Source of the DNA: Klebsiella sp. BIGb0138
Lineage (GTDB): Bacteria; Pseudomonadota; Gammaproteobacteria; Enterobacterales; Enterobacteriaceae
Direction of reading: 5' to 3'
Length of the DNA: 64,000 nt
Assembly (NCBI RefSeq): GCF_004342285.1
Contig: NZ_SMCV01000002.1
Coordinates: 434,001-498,000 of the forward strand
A program made the translations under genes and the position numbers. Shown piece by piece: positions 27,635-35,958 of the stretch. The notes beneath the pieces are model-generated. The model was not told where the DNA came from and ran no database searches. It worked only from the letters and a program-made list of their open reading frames with translations. Each line of letters begins with the position of its first letter. Within the stretch, counting starts at the first letter, position 1.

Positions 27635-28327
27635 TCAGCGGATATCGCGCTGGCTGATAAAGCGGGCAATTTCCGCCGGGAGCTGATACATCGACTGAAT
27701 AATTACCCCTGCGCCGGCCGCCCGCAGTTTTTCACCATGCAAAGGATAAGTATGCGCCCCCCCAATGTAGCCAATAACCGCCATGCCCGCCCTGCTGGCT
27801 GCGGTTACCCCATGGACGGAATCTTCAATCACCAGCGTATTTTCTGGGGCCGCATTCATCACTCTTGCAGCATGCAGGTATATATCAGGCTGGGGTTTGG
27901 CGCGTCCAGGCCCTAAATCGACGGCGGAAAAAACGCCGCCAGGAAAAAGCGGCTTCAGGCCAACCAGGGTCAACGCATAGTCAATCTGGCTGCTGGAGGA
28001 GTTGGAGCAGATGCATTTTGGAAAGTCCAGCGAACGGAGAACCTCCAATGTACCGTCGGTTCGCGTCAATTTTTGTGCAAACTCCTCCTGCAACAACGCA
28101 TAGAACGTACCGTTGATCGAAGCCGGCACGGCAACGCCCTGCCGATCGCGAACCTTATCGATCAGCTCGTCCCATGAAAGTCCGCTGAACTCGCTGGCAA
28201 ACTCGTGAAACCCTATCGTCACTCCGTGGCTTTCCAGCAGCCGCAGAGTCAGATTGATACCAATAATCTCGGAATCAATCAGCACGCCATCACAGTCAAA
28301 TATTACCAGTTCAGGTGCTCTGGCCAT
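27635..28327 (-). CDS. HAD-superfamily sugar phosphatase (YieH/GmhB-like subfamily)
   Basis: A 230-residue hydrolase. The nucleophile motif is IFDCDGVLIDSE (Asp9 and Asp11 from MARAPELV), motif II is CSNSSSS, and the C-terminal acidic motif is VIEDSVHGV. This is the beta-phosphoglucomutase/YieH-like subgroup that acts on phosphosugars such as 6-phosphogluconate. ATG 28327 is preferred; the in-frame extension to 28381 has no ribosome site. It lies 64 bases after the aldolase gene and probably ends the PTS operon. It may remove a toxic phosphosugar or dephosphorylate a pathway intermediate; this is inference. Confidence 0.85.
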   Translation of the reverse strand: MARAPELVIFDCDGVLIDSEIIGINLTLRLLESHGVTIGFHEFASEFSGLSWDELIDKVRDRQGVAVPASINGTFYALLQEEFAQKLTRTDGTLEVLRSLDFPKCICSNSSSSQIDYALTLVGLKPLFPGGVFSAVDLGPGRAKPQPDIYLHAARVMNAAPENTLVIEDSVHGVTAASRAGMAVIGYIGGAHTYPLHGEKLRAAGAGVIIQSMYQLPAEIARFISQRDIR

Positions 28328-28391
28328 CTTTATTTTTCCCGTTAGGATCCGGTCGCCGCCGGTGGCGGCAGGCGACCGCACAGACTAAGAT

Positions 28392-29306
28392 TTAAGCAGC
28401 CTGTACCTGCTTTCTGTATTTGACCAGCAGTTGCTGGATATCGCGCAGACGGGAAACCGCTATTGAAGACAGTTTCTCTTTTGAAACATCACGGTCAAGA
28501 GAAATGCAGTCTTTCCAAAGCGAGCGTCCGGCAATCACTCCGGATGCGCCGTTGCGCAGGGAGATCTCAACCTGGTTCAGGAAGGTGGCATGGTCGACTC
28601 CGGCAGACAGTACCGCCCACGGAATATCGCCACAGATTTCCGTCACCGCTGCGCAAGCTTCTTCCGTTCCCGGATAAGGGATTTTCAGTACCTTTGAACC
28701 GCACTCAATGCATAGCTTACAGCCATCCTGAATCAGCTGCGGAATTCTACGCTGGTATTCTTCCTTACTTTCATTTTCCAACGGGTAGGTCAGGAACTCC
28801 ACGACCAGTAGCAGGTCTTCACGCGCGAAGTCGGCAATGACCTCCCTCAGCGTCGCAAGGTTGGCGGTATTGGCATCCGGTATATCGGAACGCAGGTAGA
28901 TCATAATTTTCCCGCCGGTAGCGCCCAGTTCGCGAACTTTGCGCGCATTAATCCCTTCCACCATCGTAGAGATGCGATATCCCTGCTCTGAGGTTTCCCA
29001 GCCGGACGCATCCAGGCCGACCAGCAGACCGGTATTACGTGGCAGTACGCCTTCATCGACAATTCCCGGTACGGCACAGAGAGGGTCGACTAATACACAG
29101 CCCGCTTCAGAGGCAAGATAGCGGGTAATATCATATTTCGTTTTACCCAGCGTTTCGTTACTGATCTCTTTTTGCGCTTCAGGGGTTGCCGCTAATAACG
29201 TCCGCATTCCTCCGCGCTGATCGCAGGCGACAACCATCATTGAACCTGTAGCATCGCAAATCATTTGATAGCCGCGACGCTCAGCGGTGGTCATTATATT
29301 CATCAT
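28392..29306 (-). CDS. Class I aldolase of the LacD/YihT family (tagatose-1,6-bisphosphate aldolase-like)
   Basis: A 304-residue TIM-barrel aldolase. The Schiff-base lysine is in GSKVLKIPYPG (about residue 208), which aligns with DVLKVEVPV of LacD, and VACDQRGGM near residue 27-34 matches the substrate-phosphate region. LacD cleaves tagatose 1,6-bisphosphate with loose stereospecificity, and YihT cleaves sulfofructose 1-phosphate. Two adjacent ATG codons (29306, 29303) follow GAGGGTATAT. It lies in the operon after the P-loop kinase gene (35-base gap). It should make dihydroxyacetone phosphate plus an aldehyde from the pathway's ketose phosphate. Confidence 0.87.
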   Translation of the reverse strand: MMNIMTTAERRGYQMICDATGSMMVVACDQRGGMRTLLAATPEAQKEISNETLGKTKYDITRYLASEAGCVLVDPLCAVPGIVDEGVLPRNTGLLVGLDASGWETSEQGYRISTMVEGINARKVRELGATGGKIMIYLRSDIPDANTANLATLREVIADFAREDLLLVVEFLTYPLENESKEEYQRRIPQLIQDGCKLCIECGSKVLKIPYPGTEEACAAVTEICGDIPWAVLSAGVDHATFLNQVEISLRNGASGVIAGRSLWKDCISLDRDVSKEKLSSIAVSRLRDIQQLLVKYRKQVQAA

Positions 29307-29341
29307 ATATACCCTCTTATAGGAGATTAACAGTATTAAAA

Positions 29342-29881
29342 TTAATTGCAGTGCAGACGCTGGCCAATCCATGTCATCAGATCGTGGCCATCGCTGAGGT
29401 TATTCTGGTCAACGATATAGACATCACTTAACGCCATTGGCTGTGCTTTCTCAGCCAGTCGCATTAATTCCGGAATATACTCTTCCCCCGGATGCCCCTT
29501 CACCCGACAGGAGCACCGTGATTTATAGCGCTCAGCCACATTTTCCGCCGAGATCTTATTCCATATTTCAATAACACTCTGGCATCCAGCCATCGCAAGG
29601 TATTCTTCAAGAACTGACCTGTCGCGAAAACCAAACCAGGCATCTAATATAAACAGCGAATTTTCCGGCGCGCTCCTGACAATCCTGAACATAGCTTCAT
29701 ATGCGGCATACCCGAGCTTACGATTTAATGGTCGGTCAATAATATCGGCAAACTGAAGCATAAAGGGCTCTTTAATTTCATCGATACTCAACACTGGCGC
29801 ATTAAAATGCAGAGAAATATTTTTTGCCACCGAGCTTTTCCCTGACGCGGGAATACCATTCACTAAAATCAGTTTCCTCAT
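29342..29881 (-). CDS. P-loop kinase-like ATP-binding protein
   Basis: A 179-residue protein beginning MRKLILVNGIPASGKSSVAK, with Walker A GIPASGKSS at residues 9-17. The rest resembles small-molecule kinases of the AAA_33/gluconokinase-like type, with Arg-rich stretches (AERYKSRCSCR, about 116-126) that could form the lid. It starts inside the EIIA stop (ATGA overlap, 29878-29881). A second kinase in a PTS operon is unusual; it may phosphorylate a non-PTS intermediate or have a regulatory role. Substrate not identifiable. Confidence 0.75.
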   Translation of the reverse strand: MRKLILVNGIPASGKSSVAKNISLHFNAPVLSIDEIKEPFMLQFADIIDRPLNRKLGYAAYEAMFRIVRSAPENSLFILDAWFGFRDRSVLEEYLAMAGCQSVIEIWNKISAENVAERYKSRCSCRVKGHPGEEYIPELMRLAEKAQPMALSDVYIVDQNNLSDGHDLMTWIGQRLHCN

Positions 29882-30315
29882 AATAACCTCAGTATTTCAT
29901 CTACAGAGGTAGCGTTTCTGATTTGCGCTAATGTCGTCTCATCTTCCAGCAGTTCCACTATCGAGGCAATGCCTTCGGTAATATGGGTATTGCTGTCGAC
30001 CCCAGCAAACATCACCACAATATCTACCGGCGAGCTGCCATGAATTGATATCGGTACTTTTAACGTTGCCATACTGAAACAGTTCTTTATTACCCCACAC
30101 TCTGGTCTTGCGTGAGGAATAGCAATACCTTCATCAAAGACGTAATAGGCACCAAATTCCTCCGTATTATTAATTACCGCGGTGGGATAATCACGGGTGA
30201 CAAACCCGCCGGTAATTAATGGCTGCGCCACTATTTCAATTATCTCATGCCATGAATGAACTTCAATGCTGACCTGAATACAATGGTTCTCCGAGAGAAA
30301 GTCTTTAATACTCAT
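29878..30315 (-). CDS. PTS EIIA component, ascorbate/fructose type (UlaC-like)
   Basis: A 145-residue cytoplasmic phosphocarrier of the EIIA-2 (fructose-mannitol/ascorbate) class. The phosphorylated histidine is His68 in AIPHARPE, at the same position as in UlaC. It takes phosphate from HPr and passes it to the EIIB encoded at 32007-32297. The start lies six bases after the stop of the 89-residue unknown gene. The 3' end overlaps the kinase gene by four bases. Confidence 0.9.
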   Translation of the reverse strand: MSIKDFLSENHCIQVSIEVHSWHEIIEIVAQPLITGGFVTRDYPTAVINNTEEFGAYYVFDEGIAIPHARPECGVIKNCFSMATLKVPISIHGSSPVDIVVMFAGVDSNTHITEGIASIVELLEDETTLAQIRNATSVDEILRLL

Positions 30316-30321
30316 ACAACC

Positions 30322-30591
30322 TCATATATTTTTGCGGATAGTGTTCCTTAATTCGTCAATTTTAACGAAAACATCATCAACACAATTTCTGTAGTCCTTG
30401 CTGGCAGCGTAAATTTTGATGGCCTGGTTATATTTCACCATTAACAGTTTTTGCGTTGCATTATCCGCCGGGTTTTCAGCCAGTGCGGCTTCTAACTGTG
30501 ATAACTCAAGCTTGACTTTCTCGGCCTCAGCGTCATAGGTATTCCCCTGCACCTTACCTGAATTAAAGAGTTTTTTTAATGATGAAAACAT
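30322..30591 (-). CDS. Unrecognised 89-residue helical protein in the PTS operon
   Basis: A mostly helical, charged protein beginning MFSSLKKLFNSGK. From about residue 20 to 88 it looks like two or three amphipathic helices, which could form a helical hairpin or coiled coil. It has no signal peptide, no membrane segment and no cysteine except one near residue 69. It lies between EIIC and EIIA. A short palindrome GTTAATT-T-AATTAAC (30638-30652) stands between the EIIC stop and this gene. A regulatory or scaffolding part of the transporter is possible, but no family is recognised. Confidence 0.75.
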   Translation of the reverse strand: MFSSLKKLFNSGKVQGNTYDAEAEKVKLELSQLEAALAENPADNATQKLLMVKYNQAIKIYAASKDYRNCVDDVFVKIDELRNTIRKNI

Positions 30592-30654
30592 ATTGCCTCC
30601 TGGTGCGTTACTACGTTATTTCTGCCGGGGGATATCAGTTAATTTAATTAACGA

Positions 30655-31992
30655 TTACTTGCTCAGTTTTCTGTTAGCAAACCAGACAATTAGGACGACG
30701 AAGACAATAAAGCCGATGACGAATGACCAGTCATTCTGGAAAGCATGGCCTAATACCAGCCCCGTACTGATGACATCAGAGTCGCTGAAGGTCACACCTT
30801 TAAAGCCGAAGGACTCCAGCAGCGGCACCAGAATGGCGGGCAGCAGGGTGATAAATAACCCGTGTACCACGCCGCCGATAATGGCCCCTTTTCTGCCACC
30901 CATCGCGTTACCAAACACCCCGGCAGCCCCTCCGGCGAAGAAGTTGGTTAACAGGCCGGGCAGGATCATCGCCAGACCGAACATCGGAAAGACGATCATG
31001 CCGATAATTGACCCCACGGTAGTGGCGAGAAAGCCAACGATGACCGCGTTTGGCGCGTAGGGGAACAGTACCGGGCAGTCCAGAGCGGGTTTGGCATTCG
31101 GCACCAGGCGCATGGCAATACCACGGAAGGCTGGTACCAGTTCGTTCAGCAGTAAACGTACACCGCTGTACAGCACGAATACACCGGCAACAAACTGCAT
31201 TGACTGCATAAAGGAGTACATAATGTAGTTAGTATCCCCGGCGAACTGCGCGATATAACCCGAACCGGCGAAGATTGCAGGAATGATATACATCGGCACC
31301 ATAATCACCGCCATCGACAGGTAGGTATCCTGCAGGAACTTAAAGTTATCAGGCAGTTGCAGATCTTCGGTTGAGTGGGAGTTCTTACCGACCACTTTGG
31401 CCACTGCCGCCTGCACCAGATAGCCAATGGTGCAGAAGTGTCCCAATGCAATATCATCCGAATCAGTGATCTTACGCACGATAGGCTGCGCGATTGCCGG
31501 CATCAGCACCGCCATGATGCCGCCAAAGATTCCACCGGTTAGAATCAGAGAGGCCCCACTTAACCCGGCTTTATAACCAATGACGGTACCAATGGTTGCC
31601 ATCCACAGCAGAGCCTGACCGGTCAGGAAGATATATTTAAACGGTGTAATACGGGCGATAAGGATGTTAACGGCAAAAATGACCAGCAGTGTAAGCGCGA
31701 CTTCCGAGCCCAGCTCACGGTTAGCCACCCCGGCAATCGCAGCGACGTCGGTGATATACCCCTTCATACCAAAGCCTTGGGTGAAGATATCATTGAGGAA
31801 GGTCAGCGCCTCGACGATGATATTGATCCCGGCCATCATGATCAGGAAGCCAAGCAGGGTTTTAAAGGTCCCTTCAACCGTTTTCCCGAGCGATTTTTTC
31901 TGTAAGATCAGACCCAGCATTGCAATAAGCGCAATCAGTATCGAAGCCTGCCCTAAAAAATCTTTGACTATAAAATGAATAATAGCGTCCAC
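30655..31992 (-). CDS. PTS EIIC component, ascorbate (UlaA/SgaT) family
   Basis: A 445-residue membrane permease with about 11 hydrophobic segments. The LLGFLIMMAGINII stretch and ALDCPVLFPYAPNAVIVGF near residue 320 align with the UlaA sequence, including the invariant APNAV. GTG at 31992 is chosen as start because GAGG lies six bases before it and MDAIIHFIVKDF begins the first helix; an earlier GTG at 32004 overlaps the ribosome site. It lies 14 bases after EIIB. UlaA carries L-ascorbate, but no ula catabolic genes are present here, so the substrate probably differs. Confidence 0.9.
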   Translation of the reverse strand: MDAIIHFIVKDFLGQASILIALIAMLGLILQKKSLGKTVEGTFKTLLGFLIMMAGINIIVEALTFLNDIFTQGFGMKGYITDVAAIAGVANRELGSEVALTLLVIFAVNILIARITPFKYIFLTGQALLWMATIGTVIGYKAGLSGASLILTGGIFGGIMAVLMPAIAQPIVRKITDSDDIALGHFCTIGYLVQAAVAKVVGKNSHSTEDLQLPDNFKFLQDTYLSMAVIMVPMYIIPAIFAGSGYIAQFAGDTNYIMYSFMQSMQFVAGVFVLYSGVRLLLNELVPAFRGIAMRLVPNAKPALDCPVLFPYAPNAVIVGFLATTVGSIIGMIVFPMFGLAMILPGLLTNFFAGGAAGVFGNAMGGRKGAIIGGVVHGLFITLLPAILVPLLESFGFKGVTFSDSDVISTGLVLGHAFQNDWSFVIGFIVFVVLIVWFANRKLSK

Positions 31993-32006
31993 GTAACACC
32001 TCACGA

Positions 32007-32297
32007 TTACTTGTTTTTCATATAAGCAAGGATTTTTTCTTCTATCTCATTCTTATCCGTCAGTTTATTTAATATGATAACTTTTTTCTTTTGTTCCTCG
32101 CTGGCGTCGGCATTTAAAATATCGGCAAACATTTTTTGTGTAAGAATGAAATCATATTTAAAAGATGATGCTTCAGAAACCGTCGTATGATCGATATCGG
32201 CATCAATCTGTAACTTCTTTAATACTGCTTTCGCGCTCATCTCAATAGCAAAACTTGAGCCAAGGCCACAGCCACATACGCAGAGTACTTTAAGCAT
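32007..32297 (-). CDS. PTS EIIB component, ascorbate/galactitol type (UlaB-like)
   Basis: A 96-residue cytoplasmic phosphotransfer protein. The phosphocysteine is Cys8 in CVCGCGLGSS, matching VCGNGQGSS of UlaB; Cys6 and Cys10 flank it, which is atypical. It lies ten bases after the phosphofructokinase-like gene and 14 bases before EIIC. Confidence 0.9.
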   Translation of the reverse strand: MLKVLCVCGCGLGSSFAIEMSAKAVLKKLQIDADIDHTTVSEASSFKYDFILTQKMFADILNADASEEQKKKVIILNKLTDKNEIEEKILAYMKNK

Positions 32298-32307
32298 TTT
32301 AAATACC

Positions 32308-33288
32308 TCAGATAAGTTGAGTTAGTTTAGCCAGTTTGTAGATGTCGCTTTCTTGATCTACTAAACGTCTTTCAGAATCTTCAAGATCGAGCGGAATCGC
32401 TCTATTGTTGTTATTAATAACTATGATTTTATTAGTCAGACCGCTGTTGATACATCTCACCACTTCTTCAGCTAATATTGCACCTTCAATAATTTCCTCG
32501 CCGGTTGGCATCCCGCTTCTTAAACCATATCCTAAAATCGTTTTTCTGATACGAATACCAATCTTGTGCTCGATTTTGCCAATCATAGTATCAATCGCCC
32601 CCTGGAATCCTGGGGTATATTCTTTGGTGTAGCCTTCTGAGCAGAGGATTATCACGCTATTCTGCTGTTTTATTTTACATTTAATACGACTGGCCAGCTC
32701 GTCGATATCCCATATGGCTTCAGGAATTAAGGCAATATCGGCATTACTTTTCAGCGCGGCCTGAAGCGTCAGTTCGCCGCAGTATCCCCCTAGCAGCTCA
32801 ATCATAAATACACGCCCCGGCAGCCCGCGCCCGGTATTACGTAGTTTGGCGACCTCAGCAATAACCTGTTCACAGGCGGTAGAAAACCCCACTGTATAAC
32901 TGTTACCGGCAATATCATTATCAATCGTCATACCGATTCCGTAACAATTTATACCGTAGCCACTCAGATTCTTTAGAAACTGAAATGAACCATCGCCGCC
33001 TCCCATAATCAGACAATCCAGTTTTTTACTACGAATATTTTTAACTATTTTTTCGTAGTCAGATTTTCTGCATTTATCCTCTTTTCTGCCGGAAGAAACT
33101 AACGGCACGGCGGAGATTGAAAAATCGACTAAATCTCTGGTTGATATTTCCTTGGCACAGTTGCCGATCAAACCATTAATACCACCATCAAAAATAACAA
33201 TTTCTGTTTCAGTCATTCGATTGATCTGAAAAAGAAAATTATTCATGCCGCTGACGTCGCCACCACTAATTACCAAACCAATTTTCAT
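32308..33288 (-). CDS. 6-phosphofructokinase-family (PfkA-type) kinase with altered sugar pocket
   Basis: A 326-residue PfkA-fold kinase, near E. coli length (320). Seen: GGDVSGMN (9-16), GGGDGS (96-101, Gly at the position that marks ATP instead of pyrophosphate use), and the catalytic TIDND (121-125). The 6-phosphate arginines are kept (Arg159, Arg248, Arg257), but the MGR sugar loop reads LGG (166-168) and the His of LGHIQRGG is Tyr254. This suggests a ketose 6-phosphate other than fructose 6-phosphate. ATG 33288 follows GAGGG. It is the first gene of the PTS operon and is clearly more AT-rich than the core genes. Confidence 0.85.
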   Translation of the reverse strand: MKIGLVISGGDVSGMNNFLFQINRMTETEIVIFDGGINGLIGNCAKEISTRDLVDFSISAVPLVSSGRKEDKCRKSDYEKIVKNIRSKKLDCLIMGGGDGSFQFLKNLSGYGINCYGIGMTIDNDIAGNSYTVGFSTACEQVIAEVAKLRNTGRGLPGRVFMIELLGGYCGELTLQAALKSNADIALIPEAIWDIDELASRIKCKIKQQNSVIILCSEGYTKEYTPGFQGAIDTMIGKIEHKIGIRIRKTILGYGLRSGMPTGEEIIEGAILAEEVVRCINSGLTNKIIVINNNNRAIPLDLEDSERRLVDQESDIYKLAKLTQLI

Positions 33289-33429
33289 GGTGCCCTCAGG
33301 TTATTTACTCAGCTCTTAAGGTGAAATCGATTCTAATAGTGGGCATATTATTTTTTTTGAACCCCATCACATATTTGTGAGATTTCAGGGCTCAAAAGGT
33401 TATTGACAGGTTAAAAATACATAAAAAAT

Positions 33430-33445
33430 TGTGATAATAATCACT
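33430..33445. promoter_or_regulatory. CRP site candidate upstream of the PTS operon
   Basis: TGTGA-TAATAA-TCACT matches the TGTGA-N6-TCACA core at 9 of 10 positions. It lies 142 bp before the first gene. Confidence 0.6.
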
Positions 33446-33562
33446 AATATTTAGAGCGTTTTTAAAGCCAAATTTTTTAACCATATGTTTTTATTTATCT
33501 TTTTTGTTAGGCTCTATTTTTTAAAAAGTGTGTATTTTGCCAAAAAATCGGCGTATTCATTT

Positions 33563-33578
33563 TGTGATAAGTTTCACA
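33563..33578. promoter_or_regulatory. CRP site candidate with perfect core, upstream of the PTS operon
   Basis: TGTGA-TAAGTT-TCACA matches the CRP core at 10 of 10 positions, 275 bp before the kinase gene. With the nearer site it suggests strong cAMP-CRP control of the PTS genes, as usual for sugar uptake systems. Confidence 0.65.
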
Positions 33579-33798
33579 TTAAATACGGAGATGAGGGGAA
33601 AAGAACCGGGAAATAACCAGTGGATGAACGCTGGCAATAGCCAGGAGATACCACCGCGGGAGGGAAGTCGCAAGTGAAGAGGTTTTTTTACCCGGGAATG
33701 AACTATCGACCGACGGAACATAATCCCCTGTCAAGGTAGCGGCTTTACTACACCTGCAGATTACGTTAGCTCATGGGTTAAACGACAAAAAGCAAAAA

Positions 33799-33820
33799 GG
33801 GGTTACCTGTCGGTAACCCC
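33799..33820. terminator. Terminator after tRNA-Ser
   Basis: GGGGTTACC and GGTAACCCC pair around a four-base loop, with T-runs on both sides (TTTTTTT on the plus strand, TTTTTGCTTTTT on the minus). It lies 10 bases after the tRNA 3' end. Confidence 0.9.
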
Positions 33821-33830
33821 TTTTTTTATT

Positions 33831-33918
33831 TGGCGGAAGCGTAGAGATTCGAACTCTAGAACCCTTTCGGGTCGCCGGTTTTCAAGACCGGTGCCTTCAA
33901 CCGCTCGGCCACGCTTCC
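33831..33918 (-). tRNA. serT: tRNA-Ser(UGA)
   Basis: An 88-base class II tRNA on the minus strand, starting GGAAGCGTGGCCGAGCGG and ending in an encoded CCA. The anticodon TGA sits in CTTGAAA, the long variable arm is GGCGACCCGAAAGGGTT, and the T-arm has the usual GTTCGAATC. In E. coli serT lies beside yccA, the same place as here apart from the peptide-binding gene in between. The metabolic island begins just downstream of its 3' end. Confidence 0.97.
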
Positions 33919-34062
33919 GGTATGGGGCGCACTATAAACACCTCGGCGTAGCCTGTAAAGCCCGATTTTGTTCAACTGCCTTAAAAACAACCAAAAATGC
34001 GTTATTCGTCTGAAATACAGGCAGTTTGCGTAAAAAATCAACGCCAATCGGGCGGGTGATGG

Positions 34063-35691
34063 TTAATGTTTTTTGATGTACATATCTTTCGTGAAATAGT
34101 AGCCCAGCTTATCCGGCGTAAATCCTCCCACCCACGGCTTCACCAGGTGGGTACGAACATAATGATAAACCGGCACCGCCTGGACATCTTTCCCCAGCAG
34201 ATCCTCGGCCTGCTGATAGAACTGGCCACGGGTAACAACATCCGGCGCCTTAGCCGCGCTTTTTAACGCTTCATCATAGGCCGGGTTGCTGTACTGGCTG
34301 GTGTTTTCACTATCGCCGGTGCGGAAGTTATTCAGGAAGGTGGCGGCATCGTCATAATCAGCAATCCACGCGTAGCGCACCGCATCAAAATTATGCGTAT
34401 GCATGGTATCGAGCATCGTCTTCCACTCTTGATTCTGCAGCTTCGCCTCTACGCCGAGGTTTTTCTTCCACATCGAACTGACGGCAATCGCCACCCGCTG
34501 ATGTGATTCCGACGTGTTATACAGCAGATTGAATACCAGCGGATGACTGTCGCTGTACCCGGCTTCGCTCAGCAGCTTTTTGGCCTCGGCTATACGTCTA
34601 TCGCGCGGCCAGCTGGCATAATCTGGATTTTGCAGTTTTACGCCGCCAATATCAGGCTGGCTGATCAACCACGCCGGACGCTGCCCCTGCCCCAGCACTT
34701 TTTCAGCGATGATGTCTTTATCCAGCGCCATATTCAGCGCCAGTCGGACCCGCGGATCGTTAAAGGGCGCTCTGGTGGTATTGAACTCGTAATAGTAGGT
34801 CGCCAGCTGCGGCGAAACGTTCAGCTGATCGCCCATGGTCTTTTTGAGCTGAGCGAACTGGTTAATCGGCACCGTATAAACGATGTCGATTTCACCGGCT
34901 TTATAGCGGTTAACGTCAGCCGCTTCCGAATGAATCGGCAGCCAGGTCACTTTATTGATGACGGTATGAGCATTATCCCAGTAGCGCGGGTTACGTTCGG
35001 CCACAATCCGCTCGTTGACCACCCATGCGGAAAGTTTATACGCCCCGCTGGTGACAATATGTTCCGGTTTGGTCCACTGCTCGCCAAAGCGGGTCACCAG
35101 CACTTTATCAATCGGGACCAGCGAAGGGTGCGCCAGCATCGCTAAAAACGCCGCGTTCGGCTGGGTTAATGTCACTTCAAAGGTGCTGTCATCGATAGCC
35201 CTGACGCCCAGCGTCTCCGGCGCTTTTTTGCCCTGCGCAATATCCTGCGCATTGACGATATGCATATTGCCCGGGTAGCTGGCATAAGGCGATGCGGTTA
35301 GCGGGGAAACCAGACGTTGCCAGCTCCAGACAATATCCCGCGCGGTGATGGCGGTCCCGTCTGACCAGGTCGCCCCGGGGCGTAAATGGAACGTCCAGAC
35401 GGTGTTATCTTTATTTTCCCACTTCTCCGCCAGCCGCGGCTGAATTTCGCCCTGCGGCGAGACGCTGACCAGCCCCTCGAAGAGATCGCTGATGATATTG
35501 AACTCAACATCGCTCTCCACTTTATGCGGATCCAGAGATGCCGGTTCGCTGCCGTTATTTCTGACCAGTTCCTGCTTCTCTGCCAGCACCGTTCCCGGCG
35601 GCACCTGCGCGGCGAAAGCCGTGAACGTCGTACCGAGTAACCCGATGGCCAGTAATGCGCGTGTGAGGTGATTGTATTTTTGTAATTTCAT
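34063..35691 (-). CDS. Oligopeptide-binding protein, OppA/MppA family
   Basis: A 542-residue periplasmic solute-binding protein with a signal peptide (about residues 1-27, ending AFAA) and the cluster-C fold of OppA and MppA. The segments SEPASLDPHKVESDVE near residue 48 and GATWSDGTAITARDIVWSW near residue 105 are typical. No permease genes are adjacent, so it probably uses the OppBCDF complex encoded elsewhere. It sits between yccA (divergent) and serT, where E. coli has no such gene. Whether its ligand is a tripeptide or murein peptide cannot be told. Confidence 0.88.
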   Translation of the reverse strand: MKLQKYNHLTRALLAIGLLGTTFTAFAAQVPPGTVLAEKQELVRNNGSEPASLDPHKVESDVEFNIISDLFEGLVSVSPQGEIQPRLAEKWENKDNTVWTFHLRPGATWSDGTAITARDIVWSWQRLVSPLTASPYASYPGNMHIVNAQDIAQGKKAPETLGVRAIDDSTFEVTLTQPNAAFLAMLAHPSLVPIDKVLVTRFGEQWTKPEHIVTSGAYKLSAWVVNERIVAERNPRYWDNAHTVINKVTWLPIHSEAADVNRYKAGEIDIVYTVPINQFAQLKKTMGDQLNVSPQLATYYYEFNTTRAPFNDPRVRLALNMALDKDIIAEKVLGQGQRPAWLISQPDIGGVKLQNPDYASWPRDRRIAEAKKLLSEAGYSDSHPLVFNLLYNTSESHQRVAIAVSSMWKKNLGVEAKLQNQEWKTMLDTMHTHNFDAVRYAWIADYDDAATFLNNFRTGDSENTSQYSNPAYDEALKSAAKAPDVVTRGQFYQQAEDLLGKDVQAVPVYHYVRTHLVKPWVGGFTPDKLGYYFTKDMYIKKH

Positions 35692-35958
35692 ATCCCTTGC
35701 CTTTGTTACACTTCATTTGTACCCTCTCCACACTTAGCCACAGAATGGCGATAACGCAATATTTTTCAGTAACCTATCAGATTCCGATCTGGTTCCTGAC
35801 GCTAAACGCACAAACACACCGCCTTACCATCATTTATTAGAATAATATGCTGCATCATTACCTTGAGGTCTACGTAAAGATGGGTAAAAGCCCTATGGCT
35901 TCAGGCGTGGTTTTTTTATGCTTCATTATTAATTACATCTGTCATAAGAGAGTGACTC

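Larger units (their letters stand above)
33289..33830. other. Regulatory region between the PTS operon and the tRNA gene
   Basis: A 542-bp, strongly AT-rich stretch without a gene. It holds two CRP site candidates, a further palindrome TCACA-TATT-TGTGA at 33367-33380 that could be a repressor operator, and the tRNA terminator at its right end. No dedicated regulator gene lies beside the PTS operon. Confidence 0.6.

Noticed and set aside
33831-33918. Prophage or integrative element at the tRNA
   Set aside because: No integrase, no phage genes and no repeat of the tRNA end found within the window.
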